Of a stretch of 64,000 nt of DNA, positions 50,558 through 60,975 are shown in pieces. Within the stretch, counting starts at the first letter, position 1. Every line of letters starts with the position of its first letter. The DNA is taken from positions 1 through 64,000 of the forward strand of contig CAIULB010000030.1 in the NCBI GenBank assembly GCA_903899965.1. Direction: 5' to 3'. The notes below the pieces were generated by a model that was given only the letters and a program-made list of their open reading frames with translations, was not told the DNA's origin and ran no database searches. Made by a program: the position numbers and the translations under genes. Source of the stretch: an uncultured Methylophilaceae bacterium (lineage in GTDB: Bacteria > Pseudomonadota > Gammaproteobacteria > Burkholderiales > Methylophilaceae).

Positions 50558-53230
50558 ATGTTTAGTTTGAAATTAAAACCAATTTCTTTGGCGGTTATGA
50601 CTGTTGTGGCAGCAACTTCAGTTGCTTATGCGGCAGATGCAATCAAAGCTGAAAAAGTTGAAGTAATTAGTTCGACTCCTCTTGATTCAACGGGGATTCC
50701 ATTAAGCCAAGTGCCGTCAAACGTTCAAATTATTAAGTCCAAAGAGATAAAAGAACAGGGGGCTTCTAATCTAGCTGATCTGTTAGACAACAATGTTGGA
50801 TCTGTTAGCCTCAGTAATGGTGTTGGTAATCCATACCAGAATGATGTTTCATATCGCGGCTTTCAAGCAACATCCTTGTTGGGTGCTCCTGTTGGGCTTT
50901 CAGTTTATGTTGATGGCGTACGTTTTAATGAAGCTTTTGGCTCAAACATTAACTGGGATTTGATTCCTATGAATGCTGTTTCAGGGATTAACCTAATGCC
51001 AGGTTCAAACCCATTATTTGGTTTGAACACACTTGGTGGCGCATTGGCTGTAAATACTAAGAATGGTGCTGATAATGAAGGTTTTAGTGCAACATTGTTA
51101 GGAGGCTCATTTGGTCGTGCAGCTTTGAATTTTGAAGCCGGCGTTGTGGATAAAGATCATAATCTTGATTACTTTGTTGCAGGCAATAAAGATCGTCAAG
51201 ATGGCTGGAGAAATCACTCAAGCAGTGATGTGCAACAGTTGTTCGGTAAAGTTCGCTGGCATAGTGATGATAATAGAAGCAACTTAGATTTATCAGTTGC
51301 ACTTGCTGACAACACATTAAATGGTACGCAAGCATTACCAATGTCTATGTTAGGTAATCCAAAACAAGCTTATACATGGCCAGATACTATCGGTAACAGA
51401 ATGGCGATGTTTAATCTTAAAGGCAGCACTTGGTTATCTGATACTAAGATGGTTGCAACTAATGTTTATTATCGCAAACAAGATTCAAACGCTGTAAACA
51501 GTAACGCGCAGCTGGATGATGGTTGTGGTGTTAGTGGAACTTATCAATCGGGCTTGGTCAGGTATACATATACAAAAGCCTGTAGTGGTAATGCTCCAGA
51601 TGGCACAGCAAGAAATGCTGGCGGTGTAACAAGCGGAATCCAAACTTATGACTATGCTGGCATTATTAATACATCTAATGTGTATTCAAATACAAATCAA
51701 GATACCGTAGGTGGTAGTGTGCAATTTACAGCTTTAGATGATTTATTTAGCCATGCTAACAACTTAGTTGTTGGGGCCGCTGGCGATTACTCACATATTA
51801 CTTATAATCAAAATACTCAATTGGCAAGGCTGGTGAATTATCAGACTGTGAGTACACCTGATTTAAAATATATTCCTACGGTATTCACTAACAACGGGCT
51901 AATTAACAATGTCAATCTGTCTGCGAATACTAGTAACTTTAGCATTTTTGGAACGAATAATTTTGCAGTTAACGACAAATTAAATGTGACGGCTTCGGGT
52001 AGTTATAACGTTGCTTTCGTTGATATGTCTGGAGCTAGTAATACGTTCATCAACTCAGATGGCGGTGCTACATGGACAGGTGATGATGGTGTTGCATATG
52101 CTAACTCAGCTTATAATCCAGTAAGTACCGCGACGGTAGGTTCGTCAGCTTCGCCGGCTGGTTATCAGTATGGAACTGATGCCTACGGTAACCTAACTAG
52201 AACTAAGGTTTTAGCTGGTGGCACTATCGATGGCACGTATGGTACAGCGGGAACACTTACCTACAAACGTGGTGTTGAGACTGCTTCTTTAGGGGGTAAT
52301 CACCATTACAGCCGATTTAATCCTTCAGTTGGATTTAACTTTAATCCAAGTAATGAGCTGGGTTTCTTTGGGGGGTACAACGAATCTATGCGTGCCCCCA
52401 CGCCAATTGAGCTTAACTGTGCTAACCCTGATACGCCATGTAACTTACCAACCGGATTTAATGGCGATCCTGATTTGAAAGCTGTGGTAGCAAAAACTTT
52501 TGAGGCTGGAGTTCGCGGCAAATTGCTTGATAATAAAGTAACCTGGAATGCTGCTATTTATGATACGAATACTTACAATGATATTCAGTTTGTATCTGAT
52601 ACCCCAACAAAAGGCTACTTCAAGAATGTTGGACAAACAGAGAGGAAAGGCTTTGAATTTGGTGTGCAAGGCAAGTTTGACAAACTTCTCTTAGCAGCTA
52701 GTTATGGATATATAGATGCAACCTTCCAATCTAGTTTTGTAGAGACGGCAGGATCAAACTCTGTGGCTCTTGCCGCACGCAGTGATCAAGTCACTGTGAG
52801 TAAGGGTAATAAGATACCTGGTATCGCTGATCAAACCTTAAAATTTAGGGCTGCGTATGAAGTTACCCCGGCATGGAGAGTTGGCAGCAACGTAATGCTG
52901 GCTAGCGGACAGTATGCTCATGGTGATGAAAACAACCAAGATTCAAATGGCAAAGTTCCGGGTTATGGTGTAGTTAACTTGGATAGTCATTACGATATTA
53001 ATGAGCATTGGACAGCGTTTGGTTTAGTAAATAACTTGTTTGATAAAAACTACTATACTTATGGAATGCTTGGTGTGAACATTTATGACAATCCAACTGC
53101 AAGTGTTAATAGCGCCCCAACAAGTTCTGTTAACCAACAATTTAGAACACCAGCTACTGAAAGAGCAGTGTGGTTTGGTGTAACATACAATTTTAGTGGG
53201 AAGAAGTCATCACCAGTTGATAGAGACTAA
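50558..53230 (+). CDS. TonB-dependent outer-membrane receptor (ORF opens at 50552)
   Basis: Signal peptide; plug domain IPLSQVPSNVQIIKSKEIKEQGASNLADLLDNN...VSYRGFQA...VYVDGVRFNEAFGSNINWDLIP; beta-barrel C-terminus. Confidence 0.93.
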   Translation: MFSLKLKPISLAVMTVVAATSVAYAADAIKAEKVEVISSTPLDSTGIPLSQVPSNVQIIKSKEIKEQGASNLADLLDNNVGSVSLSNGVGNPYQNDVSYRGFQATSLLGAPVGLSVYVDGVRFNEAFGSNINWDLIPMNAVSGINLMPGSNPLFGLNTLGGALAVNTKNGADNEGFSATLLGGSFGRAALNFEAGVVDKDHNLDYFVAGNKDRQDGWRNHSSSDVQQLFGKVRWHSDDNRSNLDLSVALADNTLNGTQALPMSMLGNPKQAYTWPDTIGNRMAMFNLKGSTWLSDTKMVATNVYYRKQDSNAVNSNAQLDDGCGVSGTYQSGLVRYTYTKACSGNAPDGTARNAGGVTSGIQTYDYAGIINTSNVYSNTNQDTVGGSVQFTALDDLFSHANNLVVGAAGDYSHITYNQNTQLARLVNYQTVSTPDLKYIPTVFTNNGLINNVNLSANTSNFSIFGTNNFAVNDKLNVTASGSYNVAFVDMSGASNTFINSDGGATWTGDDGVAYANSAYNPVSTATVGSSASPAGYQYGTDAYGNLTRTKVLAGGTIDGTYGTAGTLTYKRGVETASLGGNHHYSRFNPSVGFNFNPSNELGFFGGYNESMRAPTPIELNCANPDTPCNLPTGFNGDPDLKAVVAKTFEAGVRGKLLDNKVTWNAAIYDTNTYNDIQFVSDTPTKGYFKNVGQTERKGFEFGVQGKFDKLLLAASYGYIDATFQSSFVETAGSNSVALAARSDQVTVSKGNKIPGIADQTLKFRAAYEVTPAWRVGSNVMLASGQYAHGDENNQDSNGKVPGYGVVNLDSHYDINEHWTAFGLVNNLFDKNYYTYGMLGVNIYDNPTASVNSAPTSSVNQQFRTPATERAVWFGVTYNFSGKKSSPVDRD

Positions 53231-53249
53231 TTAACTTTTGATTCAATTG

Positions 53250-53280
53250 AAAGCGGCTCAGTAGGAGCCGCTTTTTTTAT
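53250..53280 (+). terminator. Terminator after the TonB-dependent receptor
   Basis: aagcggctc-agtag-gagccgctttttttt. Confidence 0.88.
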
Positions 53281-53375
53281 GTCTATTTAACGTTGCGCTG
53301 ACATTCACATTTAGCTTGCCTGACGCTTCATGTTAAAATTTGTGCATATTCAATCCATCCTAATCGGAGTATTTC

Positions 53376-54575
53376 ATGGAAATCGGCACCCCTTTAAGCC
53401 CTAGTGCAACACGCGTCATGCTGCTTGGTAGCGGCGAGCTAGGTAAGGAGGTTATCATTGCCTTACAGCGCTTGGGGGTTGAGGTGATTGCGGTGGATCG
53501 CTATGCCAATGCGCCGGGTCATCAGGTAGCGCATCGTGCCCATGTGATTGATATGACGGATGGTGCTGCTTTGATGGCGCTGGTTAAACAAGAACGTCCA
53601 CATTTAATCGTGCCTGAGATTGAGGCTTTAAATACGCAAACCCTTGCTGAAATTGAACAGGCAGGCTTGTCGCAAGTTATTCCAACTGTGCTCGCTGTGC
53701 AGCTCACCATGAACCGTGAAGGCATTCGCCGTTTAGCGGCTGAAACTTTGGGGCTGCCAACGTCACCTTATGCGTTTGCACACAGTCAGCAAGAGTTGCA
53801 GGATGCGATTGATGGTGGTATTGGCTATCCATGCTTTATTAAGCCAACCATGTCCTCTTCTGGTAAGGGCCAATCACGTATTACGAATGCGAGCGAAGTG
53901 GCTGATGCTTGGGATTATGCCGCCTCTGGTGGTCGTGTAAACCAAGGGGTGGTGATTGTTGAGGGTCAGATTGATTTTGATTATGAAATCACTTTTCTCA
54001 CTATTCGCTCAAAAAATGCGGCAGGCGAGGTCGTCACCTCATTCTGTGAGCCTATCGGCCACTTACAAAAACGTGGCGATTATGTTGAAAGTTGGCAACC
54101 GCAAGCGATGACCAAGAACGCGCTTGTTGAAGCGCAGCGTATTGCTAAGGCGGTGACAGATAACCTTGGCGGTTTGGGCCTGTTTGGTGTTGAGCTCTTT
54201 GTGAATGGCGACCAGGTATGGTTCTCAGAAGTGAGCCCGCGTCCGCATGACACCGGCATGGTGACGATGGCAACGCAGCGCTTTAATGAATTTGAATTAC
54301 ACGCCCGAGCAATTTTAGGTTTGCCAGTCAATACTGAGATGCGCGCGCCTGGTGCTAGCGCTGTGATTTATGGCGGCGTGGATTCTAAAAACTTAAGTTT
54401 TGAGGGCATCGAAAAAGCTTTAGAGGTCCCTGAATCGGATATTCGTTTATTCGGTAAGCCAGAGTCATTTGAGCGCCGCCGTATGGGCGTGGCTCTAGCG
54501 ACAGGTAAGGATGTTAATGAGGCGCGTGCAAGAGCGACACTCGCTTCAAGCCTTGTTAAAACTAAGGCCAACTAA
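53376..54575 (+). CDS. purT: Formate-dependent phosphoribosylglycinamide formyltransferase
   Basis: [50 protein letters not shown]-grasp; [16 protein letters not shown]. Confidence 0.97.
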   Translation: MEIGTPLSPSATRVMLLGSGELGKEVIIALQRLGVEVIAVDRYANAPGHQVAHRAHVIDMTDGAALMALVKQERPHLIVPEIEALNTQTLAEIEQAGLSQVIPTVLAVQLTMNREGIRRLAAETLGLPTSPYAFAHSQQELQDAIDGGIGYPCFIKPTMSSSGKGQSRITNASEVADAWDYAASGGRVNQGVVIVEGQIDFDYEITFLTIRSKNAAGEVVTSFCEPIGHLQKRGDYVESWQPQAMTKNALVEAQRIAKAVTDNLGGLGLFGVELFVNGDQVWFSEVSPRPHDTGMVTMATQRFNEFELHARAILGLPVNTEMRAPGASAVIYGGVDSKNLSFEGIEKALEVPESDIRLFGKPESFERRRMGVALATGKDVNEARARATLASSLVKTKAN

Positions 54576-55006
54576 TGGCTTTAGAAATAGGGGGTGAAGG
54601 TTCTAGCCAAAAAACCTTATTTGAAGAGTTAGGCGGCACTGAAAAAATCCGTGACTTAGTCGAGAAGTTTTATGACATTATGGATACTGACCCAAGAGCA
54701 ACAGGCATTCGAGCCATGCATGCCGCAGACCTGACGGAAGCGCGTGAGAAGCTCTTTATGTTTCTTACAGGATGGTCAGGCGGCCCCTCGCTTTATATTG
54801 AGCGCTATGGCCACCCGATGCTTCGTCGTCGTCACATGCCTTTTGCCATCGGTGAGTCCGAGCGTGACCAGTGGATGTTTTGCATGGTGCGTGCCATGCA
54901 TGAGGTGGGGATGGCAGAGCCGTTGGTTGTGCGACTAGCTCAGGCGCTCTGGTCTGTGGCTGACTTTATGCGAAACAAGCCTGAGGGCGAATCGCCCCAA
55001 GCTTAA
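54575..55006 (+). CDS. Group II truncated haemoglobin
   Basis: LFEELGGTEKIRDLVEKFYDIMDTDPRA...FLTGWSGGPSLYIERYGHPMLRRRHMPFAIGESERDQWMFCM. Confidence 0.94.
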   Translation: MALEIGGEGSSQKTLFEELGGTEKIRDLVEKFYDIMDTDPRATGIRAMHAADLTEAREKLFMFLTGWSGGPSLYIERYGHPMLRRRHMPFAIGESERDQWMFCMVRAMHEVGMAEPLVVRLAQALWSVADFMRNKPEGESPQA

Positions 55007-55017
55007 ATAATAGATGT

Positions 55018-55050
55018 AAAAAAAGCCCGTTACTAACGGGCTTTTTTATT
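55018..55050. terminator. Bidirectional terminator
   Basis: aaaaaagcccgtt-act-aacgggctttttt between convergent genes. Confidence 0.9.
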
Positions 55051-56431
55051 ATCCTTTGCGTGGGAGGCCACCCAGTAATGCGGCGACTTCACGTTTTGGT
55101 TTCGTTGTTTTGAAGAGCTGATTGTTTTGTGGTTTTACAGCGCCTGTGCCAGTTGGCTCGTAGGGCTTATCAAACCAAGGGTCGTTACTTTTCTTGGCAG
55201 GAGCCGGGCGAGGTGTGCTCGCTGCTCTGTCGTAAGACTTTTCACGTGGTTTATGCTCAGCACTTGAACGTGCGCCACGCGCTGGTAAGTTGGTGGTTTC
55301 TTTGGTGATCTCGCGCTTAATCAGCTTTTCAATTTCTTTGAGGTATTTCTCTTCATCGGGAGACACCAATGAGATCGCAATCCCTAATGCGCCAGCACGG
55401 CCTGTACGGCCGATACGGTGCACGTAATCTTCTGGTGCGCTTGGAATCTCGTAGTTAATGACCATCGGCAATTGGTCGATATCCAAACCGCGCGCGGCAA
55501 CGTCGGTTGCAATCAGGGCGTTAATCTTACCTTGCTTGAAAGCATCCAAAGCTTGAATACGCTCTGCTTGTGACTTGTCACCATGAATTGCATCTGCTGA
55601 GATGCCTTCACGGACTAATTGGCGTGCCAAGCGACTTGCTGTGAGCTTTGTTTTGGTAAAGACGATGACTTGCTTGGTCTCTGTCTCGTTCAAGATTTGA
55701 GCGAGTAGGGCGTGCTTATCATCTTGTGCCACGTGATAAACTTTTTGCGTCACGTTTTCGTTGGTGGCATTACTACGCGCCACTTCAACCAGCACTGGGT
55801 CTTTTAAGAATTCTTCAGAAAGCTTTTTGATTTCAGTTGAGAATGTCGCTGAAAACATGAGGTTCTGACGCTGTTTTGGCAATAGCGCCAAAATGCGTTT
55901 TAGGTCAGGCATAAAGCCCATGTCCAACATGCGGTCGGCTTCATCCAAAATCAACATCTGGACTTGGCCGAGTTGCAATGTGCGTTGTTCAACGTGGTCG
56001 AGTAAACGACCTGGTGTTGCCACCAAAATCTCCACACCTTTCATCAGGTGCGGGGTTTGTGTTTTGATATCAACACCGCCGTAAACGACGAGTGAGCGAA
56101 GAGCACTATGTTTGGCATACACCTTAACGCTCGCTTCAACTTGAATCGCCAATTCACGTGTCGGCACTAGAATCAGTGCGCGAATCGGATGGCGAGCAGG
56201 CGATGCGCTCGTGCTAGCAAGCGGCATTAATTTTTGTAGCATGGGTAGCGCAAAGGCAGCAGTTTTACCTGTGCCTGTTTGCGCGCCAGCCATTAAATCA
56301 CGACCTTGCAGCACAATTGGTATCGCTTGCGCTTGAATCGGCGTTGGTATGGTGTAGCCAAACTCATCTAACGCCTTAAGAATTTCAGGCGCTAGATTGA
56401 GAGATGCAAAACTAATGTTTTCCGTACTCAA
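55049..56431 (-). CDS. DEAD-box RNA helicase (RhlE-like)
   Basis: AGAQTGTGKTAAFALPML, LILDEADRMLDMGFMPDLKRIL, HRIGRTGRAG. Confidence 0.95.
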   Translation of the reverse strand: MSTENISFASLNLAPEILKALDEFGYTIPTPIQAQAIPIVLQGRDLMAGAQTGTGKTAAFALPMLQKLMPLASTSASPARHPIRALILVPTRELAIQVEASVKVYAKHSALRSLVVYGGVDIKTQTPHLMKGVEILVATPGRLLDHVEQRTLQLGQVQMLILDEADRMLDMGFMPDLKRILALLPKQRQNLMFSATFSTEIKKLSEEFLKDPVLVEVARSNATNENVTQKVYHVAQDDKHALLAQILNETETKQVIVFTKTKLTASRLARQLVREGISADAIHGDKSQAERIQALDAFKQGKINALIATDVAARGLDIDQLPMVINYEIPSAPEDYVHRIGRTGRAGALGIAISLVSPDEEKYLKEIEKLIKREITKETTNLPARGARSSAEHKPREKSYDRAASTPRPAPAKKSNDPWFDKPYEPTGTGAVKPQNNQLFKTTKPKREVAALLGGLPRKG

Positions 56432-56461
56432 GTCTCAATACTCACTGTCTTGGTTTTAAGA

Positions 56462-58123
56462 TTAAGCAAAGTTACGTGGACGACGTGCTGCGCGGTCGCC
56501 ATCAGCACGCTTAGGGCCGCCGAACTTGTCACCGCCACGATTGCCTTCAGGGCGGCTAGCACCTGGACGGCTGTTTGCGTTGCCATCACGGCCACCTTCA
56601 TTGCGACCAGCAAAGCTGCGGTTGCCTTCTGGACGGCTAGCGCTTGGACGACTATTTGCATTGCCATCTTGGCTACGTGGTTTAAAGCCAGTGTTGTTGC
56701 CTGGGTAGCCACTTGCAGCACGGTCACCAAATGAACGTTCGCGTTGAGGGCGGTCACCAGAAGGACGGCTGTTACGATCACCTGCTGGACGATCGCCAAA
56801 AGCTGCGCGGTCACCGAATGAACGTTCGCGGTCACCACCTGGGCGCGCTGAACGGTCACCGAAACTGTTGTTTGATGGACGACCATTACGATCACCTGGG
56901 CGACCATTTGAAGGACGACCAGAGCGCTCACCAGGACGACCTGAACGGCTAGGGCCGTCAGTACGAGGAGCTGCGCGTTTTGGTTCGAAACCAGCAATCA
57001 CGCTAGGCTCTAAACGTTGACCAGTGAATTGTTCAATCTTACGCACTTGGTGACGATCCATGTTTGATGCAAATGAAATCGCGATACCTGTGTTACCAGC
57101 ACGGCCAGTACGGCCGATACGGTGAACGTAATCTTCAGCGAATTTTGGTAAGTCGTAGTTAATCACGTGTGTAATTCCAGCCACGTCAATACCACGGGCA
57201 GCAACGTCAGTCGCGACCAATACTTTTACATCGCCGTGACGAAGTTTGGTTAATGTGCGGTTACGTGCGCCTTGTGTCATGTCGCCATGCAAAGCCGCTG
57301 TTTTATGACCCGCTGCGTACAAGTCCTCAGCTAATAAGTCAGCGTGACGTTTTGTTGAAGTAAATACAATCACTTGATTTACTTCTGGTGCAATCAATAG
57401 ATGCTCAAGCAATTTGTTTTTGTGTGTCATGTCATCAACAAAGTGCAAGCGTTGCTCAATGTTTTCATGTTTTTGTGTTTGTGATGCCACTTGGATTGTT
57501 TTTGGGTTGCGCAAGATTTGATGCGCGATACGGCCAATGTTGCCATCCAGTGTTTCTGAGAATAGAAGTGTTTGGCGCTCTGCTGGCAATGCTGCGCAGA
57601 TACGTTCTACATCAGGCATAAAGCCCATATCCAACATGCGGTCAGCTTCATCCAAAATCAACATTTGCAAGCGTGACATATCAATGCGGCCGCGTTCCAT
57701 GTGGTCGATTAAACGGCCTGGTGTTGCCACCAAGATATCTAAAGGTTGTGAAAGCAATTTGTTTTGTAATGGGTAAGGCATGCCACCAACGATACTCACT
57801 GTACGTGCGCGGATGAATTTACCGTATTTGCGAGCAGCTTCGTTTACTTGCGCTGCTAATTCGCGTGTTGGGACTAATACTAAGATACGTGGACCACGGC
57901 TCTTAGATTCGTGTGGGGTTGCTAGTAAGTTAAGTGCTGGCAAAGCAAAGGCTGCAGTCTTGCCTGTGCCTGTTTGTGCTGAAGCCATCAAATCATGGCC
58001 AGCCATTACTTCAGGAATTGCTTGCGCCTGAATTGGAGTTGCTGTGGTGTAGCCAGATTCTTCAATCGCACGAAGAATCGATGGGTGTAGGTTTAAACTT
58101 TCAAATGTTACGTCTTTAGACAT
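56462..58123 (-). CDS. DEAD-box RNA helicase with long disordered Arg/Gly/Asp/Ser-rich C-terminus
   Basis: ASAQTGTGKTAAFALPAL, LILDEADRMLDMGFMPDVERI, HRIGRTGRAG; C-terminal GDRNGRPSNN/SRPEGNR repeats. Confidence 0.95.
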   Translation of the reverse strand: MSKDVTFESLNLHPSILRAIEESGYTTATPIQAQAIPEVMAGHDLMASAQTGTGKTAAFALPALNLLATPHESKSRGPRILVLVPTRELAAQVNEAARKYGKFIRARTVSIVGGMPYPLQNKLLSQPLDILVATPGRLIDHMERGRIDMSRLQMLILDEADRMLDMGFMPDVERICAALPAERQTLLFSETLDGNIGRIAHQILRNPKTIQVASQTQKHENIEQRLHFVDDMTHKNKLLEHLLIAPEVNQVIVFTSTKRHADLLAEDLYAAGHKTAALHGDMTQGARNRTLTKLRHGDVKVLVATDVAARGIDVAGITHVINYDLPKFAEDYVHRIGRTGRAGNTGIAISFASNMDRHQVRKIEQFTGQRLEPSVIAGFEPKRAAPRTDGPSRSGRPGERSGRPSNGRPGDRNGRPSNNSFGDRSARPGGDRERSFGDRAAFGDRPAGDRNSRPSGDRPQRERSFGDRAASGYPGNNTGFKPRSQDGNANSRPSASRPEGNRSFAGRNEGGRDGNANSRPGASRPEGNRGGDKFGGPKRADGDRAARRPRNFA

Positions 58124-58550
58124 GGTATTCCCTTATAAAAAACTCATTAAGGGCGCAAGCAGACACTGAGAAATAACCGATGCAAACGCATCCAGGGTTA
58201 CTCAAACAGCGCAATACATTTATGAAATTAACTTAATAATTAAGTATGCATTTTTACCGGCGCACGGGCATTGCCACTAACCGGTAATCAATACAAGAAA
58301 GCCGCAAAATATAACAACGGGCTTCGAGGGGCTAGGGCGATGAATATTCAGGTGGGTCATCATGAAACTGTCATTTAACAATGGTTCAATGACACACCGA
58401 AGCGCGCAGTATATAGATTGTGACTGGGATGTCAAAACCTTTTATGTAACTAAACTGTAAATGCGTATGCTTTTATGCGGTTTTGGCAAGGAGTTGTGTT
58501 AAAATCGCGCCCTTTTAATGAACCGGCATTTCTATTTGCCACGGAATCTT

Positions 58551-60359
58551 ATGTCTAGAAATTTACGCAACATCGCCATTATCGCTCACGTTGACCATGG
58601 CAAAACCACAATGGTGGATAAGTTATTACAACAAGCAGGCACATTTGCAGCCCATCAGGCGGTGAGCGAACGTGTGATGGACTCTGGCGATATTGAAAAA
58701 GAACGTGGTATTACGATTCTTGCTAAGAATACTGCCCTAAACTTTGAAGGTACACACATTAATGTTGTGGATACGCCAGGCCATGCCGACTTCGGTGGTG
58801 AGGTTGAGCGCGTATTGGGGATGGTTGACGGTGTTGTTTTGCTTGTTGATGCGGTTGAAGGCCCGATGCCTCAAACACGTTTCGTGACTAAGAAAGCTTT
58901 GGCGTTAGGTCTTAAGCCTATTGTTGTGATTAATAAGGTTGACCGTCCAGGTGCACGTACTGACTGGGTCATTAACCAAACATTCGATTTGTTCGCCAAC
59001 TTAGGTGCAACAGATGAGCAATTAGACTTCCCGGTAGTTTACGCATCAGCGTTAAACGGTTATGCAACATTGGACATGAGTAAGTCATCAGACACGATGC
59101 GGCCTTTGTTTGAAACGATTTTGAGCCATGTTGAGCCACCAAAAGGTGACAGCAACGCGCCACTACAAATGCAAGTGTCAGCACTCGACTATTCTACCTA
59201 TACAGGCCGCTTAGGTATTGGTCGTATCTGGAACGGTCGTATTAAGCCAGGTCAAGCTGTGACAGTCATGAACGGTGATACACAAGTTGGCCAAGGTCGT
59301 ATTAACCAAGTATTTGGCTTCCGTGGTTTGGAGCGTGTTGAGGTTAAAGAAGCTGAAGCTGGCGATATCGTGATTATTTCTGGCCTTGATGAAATCGGCA
59401 TCGGCGTAACCGTTGCTGATAAAGAAAATCCAGTGGGCATGCCTATTTTAGGGGTGGATGAGCCAACATTGACCATGGACTTCATGGTGAACTCATCACC
59501 ATTGGCTGGCACTGAAGGTAAGTTTGTGACCAGCCGTCAAATTCGTGACCGCTTAACAAAAGAGTTATTGGTGAACGTGGCGCTTCGTGTTGAAGACACA
59601 CAAGATGCCGACGTGTTCCGCGTATCAGGCCGTGGTGAATTGCATTTGACCATTCTGTTGGAAAATATGCGCCGCGAAGGCTTTGAGATGGCGGTGGGTA
59701 AACCACGTGTTGTTTACCGTGAAATCAATGGTGAGAAATGTGAGCCATACGAAATCTTAACGGTGGACTTGGAAGATGATACCCAAGGCACGGTGATGGA
59801 GGAGTTGGGTCGTCGTCGTGGCGAGCTACAAAACATGGAGTCAGACGGAAATGGCCGTACACGTTTAGAGTACAAGATTCCAGCCCGTGGCTTGATTGGT
59901 TTCCAAAGCGAGTTCTTAACGATGACCCGCGGTACCGGTTTGATGGCGCATATTTTTGATGAATACGCACCAGTGAAAGCTGACATGCCAGGCCGTCGTA
60001 ACGGTGTATTGATTTCAGCTGAACAAGGCGAGGCTGTGGCTTATGCCTTGTGGAAGTTACAAGATCGCGGTCGTATGTTCTCAGTGCCGGGTGACAAGCT
60101 ATATGAAGGCATGGTGATTGGTATTCACAGCCGTGAAAACGATTTGATTGTGAACCCTGTAAAAGGTAAGCAATTAACTAACGTTCGTTCATCAGGTACT
60201 GATGAAGCGGTACGTTTGGTTCCGGCTGTTCAAATAACACTAGAATCAGCCGTTGAGTTTATTGATGATGACGAGTTGGTGGAATTAACACCTAAGTCTA
60301 TTCGTATCCGTAAACGTTACTTGCTTGAGCATGAGCGTAAACGCGCTTCAAAAGAGTAA
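58551..60359 (+). CDS. typA: Ribosome-associated GTPase TypA/BipA (ORF opens at 58518)
   Basis: [23 protein letters not shown]...[21 protein letters not shown]. Confidence 0.98.
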   Translation: MSRNLRNIAIIAHVDHGKTTMVDKLLQQAGTFAAHQAVSERVMDSGDIEKERGITILAKNTALNFEGTHINVVDTPGHADFGGEVERVLGMVDGVVLLVDAVEGPMPQTRFVTKKALALGLKPIVVINKVDRPGARTDWVINQTFDLFANLGATDEQLDFPVVYASALNGYATLDMSKSSDTMRPLFETILSHVEPPKGDSNAPLQMQVSALDYSTYTGRLGIGRIWNGRIKPGQAVTVMNGDTQVGQGRINQVFGFRGLERVEVKEAEAGDIVIISGLDEIGIGVTVADKENPVGMPILGVDEPTLTMDFMVNSSPLAGTEGKFVTSRQIRDRLTKELLVNVALRVEDTQDADVFRVSGRGELHLTILLENMRREGFEMAVGKPRVVYREINGEKCEPYEILTVDLEDDTQGTVMEELGRRRGELQNMESDGNGRTRLEYKIPARGLIGFQSEFLTMTRGTGLMAHIFDEYAPVKADMPGRRNGVLISAEQGEAVAYALWKLQDRGRMFSVPGDKLYEGMVIGIHSRENDLIVNPVKGKQLTNVRSSGTDEAVRLVPAVQITLESAVEFIDDDELVELTPKSIRIRKRYLLEHERKRASKE

Positions 60360-60381
60360 TTGACTGACAATGTATGAAGAG

Positions 60382-60410
60382 AAAGCCGACCTAGTGGTCG
60401 GCTTTTTTAT
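60382..60410 (+). terminator. Terminator after typA
   Basis: aaagccgacc-tagt-ggtcggctttttta. Confidence 0.88.
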
Positions 60411-60459
60411 TAGCACTTTCATGCTCGCATCCTGAGCTTATCTGATGTCATAATAGAGC

Positions 60460-60954
60460 ATGAAGAAAACATTTTTCGCGCTAATACTCCTGTGCTCCTC
60501 ATTCACGGCTTTTGCTGCAAAGCCTATGCCACCTATTGATTCCGGCAAGGCTATCTATGCGGTGCCGGCTGAGCCTAATGTCACTTATGAAGATGTCATT
60601 ACAAGCTTAAAGGTAATCTCCGAGGGGATGAACTTTGTGAATCCAGCCAATTTTCCGATTGGTGAGCACATGAAGCAACGTGGTCAAGCGCCAGAAGGTG
60701 TGCTCGAGGTGCGTGCATTTTGTAACTTAGGGATGGGGGCTGAAATCATGCTAGATCATCCAGAGTTTGTCGTATTTGCACCTTGCCGTATTGGGATATA
60801 TGAGCAAAAAGGCCAGCTTTACTTGGCGATTGATAGACCCACTTATGATTTAAAAAGCATTAAAAATCCAACGCCGCGGGCTCAAAAAGCGGCGCAAGAG
60901 TTAGAAAGTACTTTAATTCAAATTATTGATAAAGCCAGAAGAGGCGATATCTAG
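60460..60954 (+). CDS. DUF302-like exported protein
   Basis: Signal peptide; PEGVLEVRAFCNLGMGAEIMLDHPEFVVFAPCRIGIYE. Confidence 0.85.
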   Translation: MKKTFFALILLCSSFTAFAAKPMPPIDSGKAIYAVPAEPNVTYEDVITSLKVISEGMNFVNPANFPIGEHMKQRGQAPEGVLEVRAFCNLGMGAEIMLDHPEFVVFAPCRIGIYEQKGQLYLAIDRPTYDLKSIKNPTPRAQKAAQELESTLIQIIDKARRGDI

Positions 60955-60975
60955 TTCTACTTCTTAGGTTTTCCT

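Noticed and set aside
56428-56997. 189-aa minus-strand ORF (MLVSNQNAQLLVLTALAVQ...) in another frame of the helicase tail
   Set aside because: Low-complexity by-product of the repetitive GDR/SRPEGNR coding sequence; fully inside the helicase CDS
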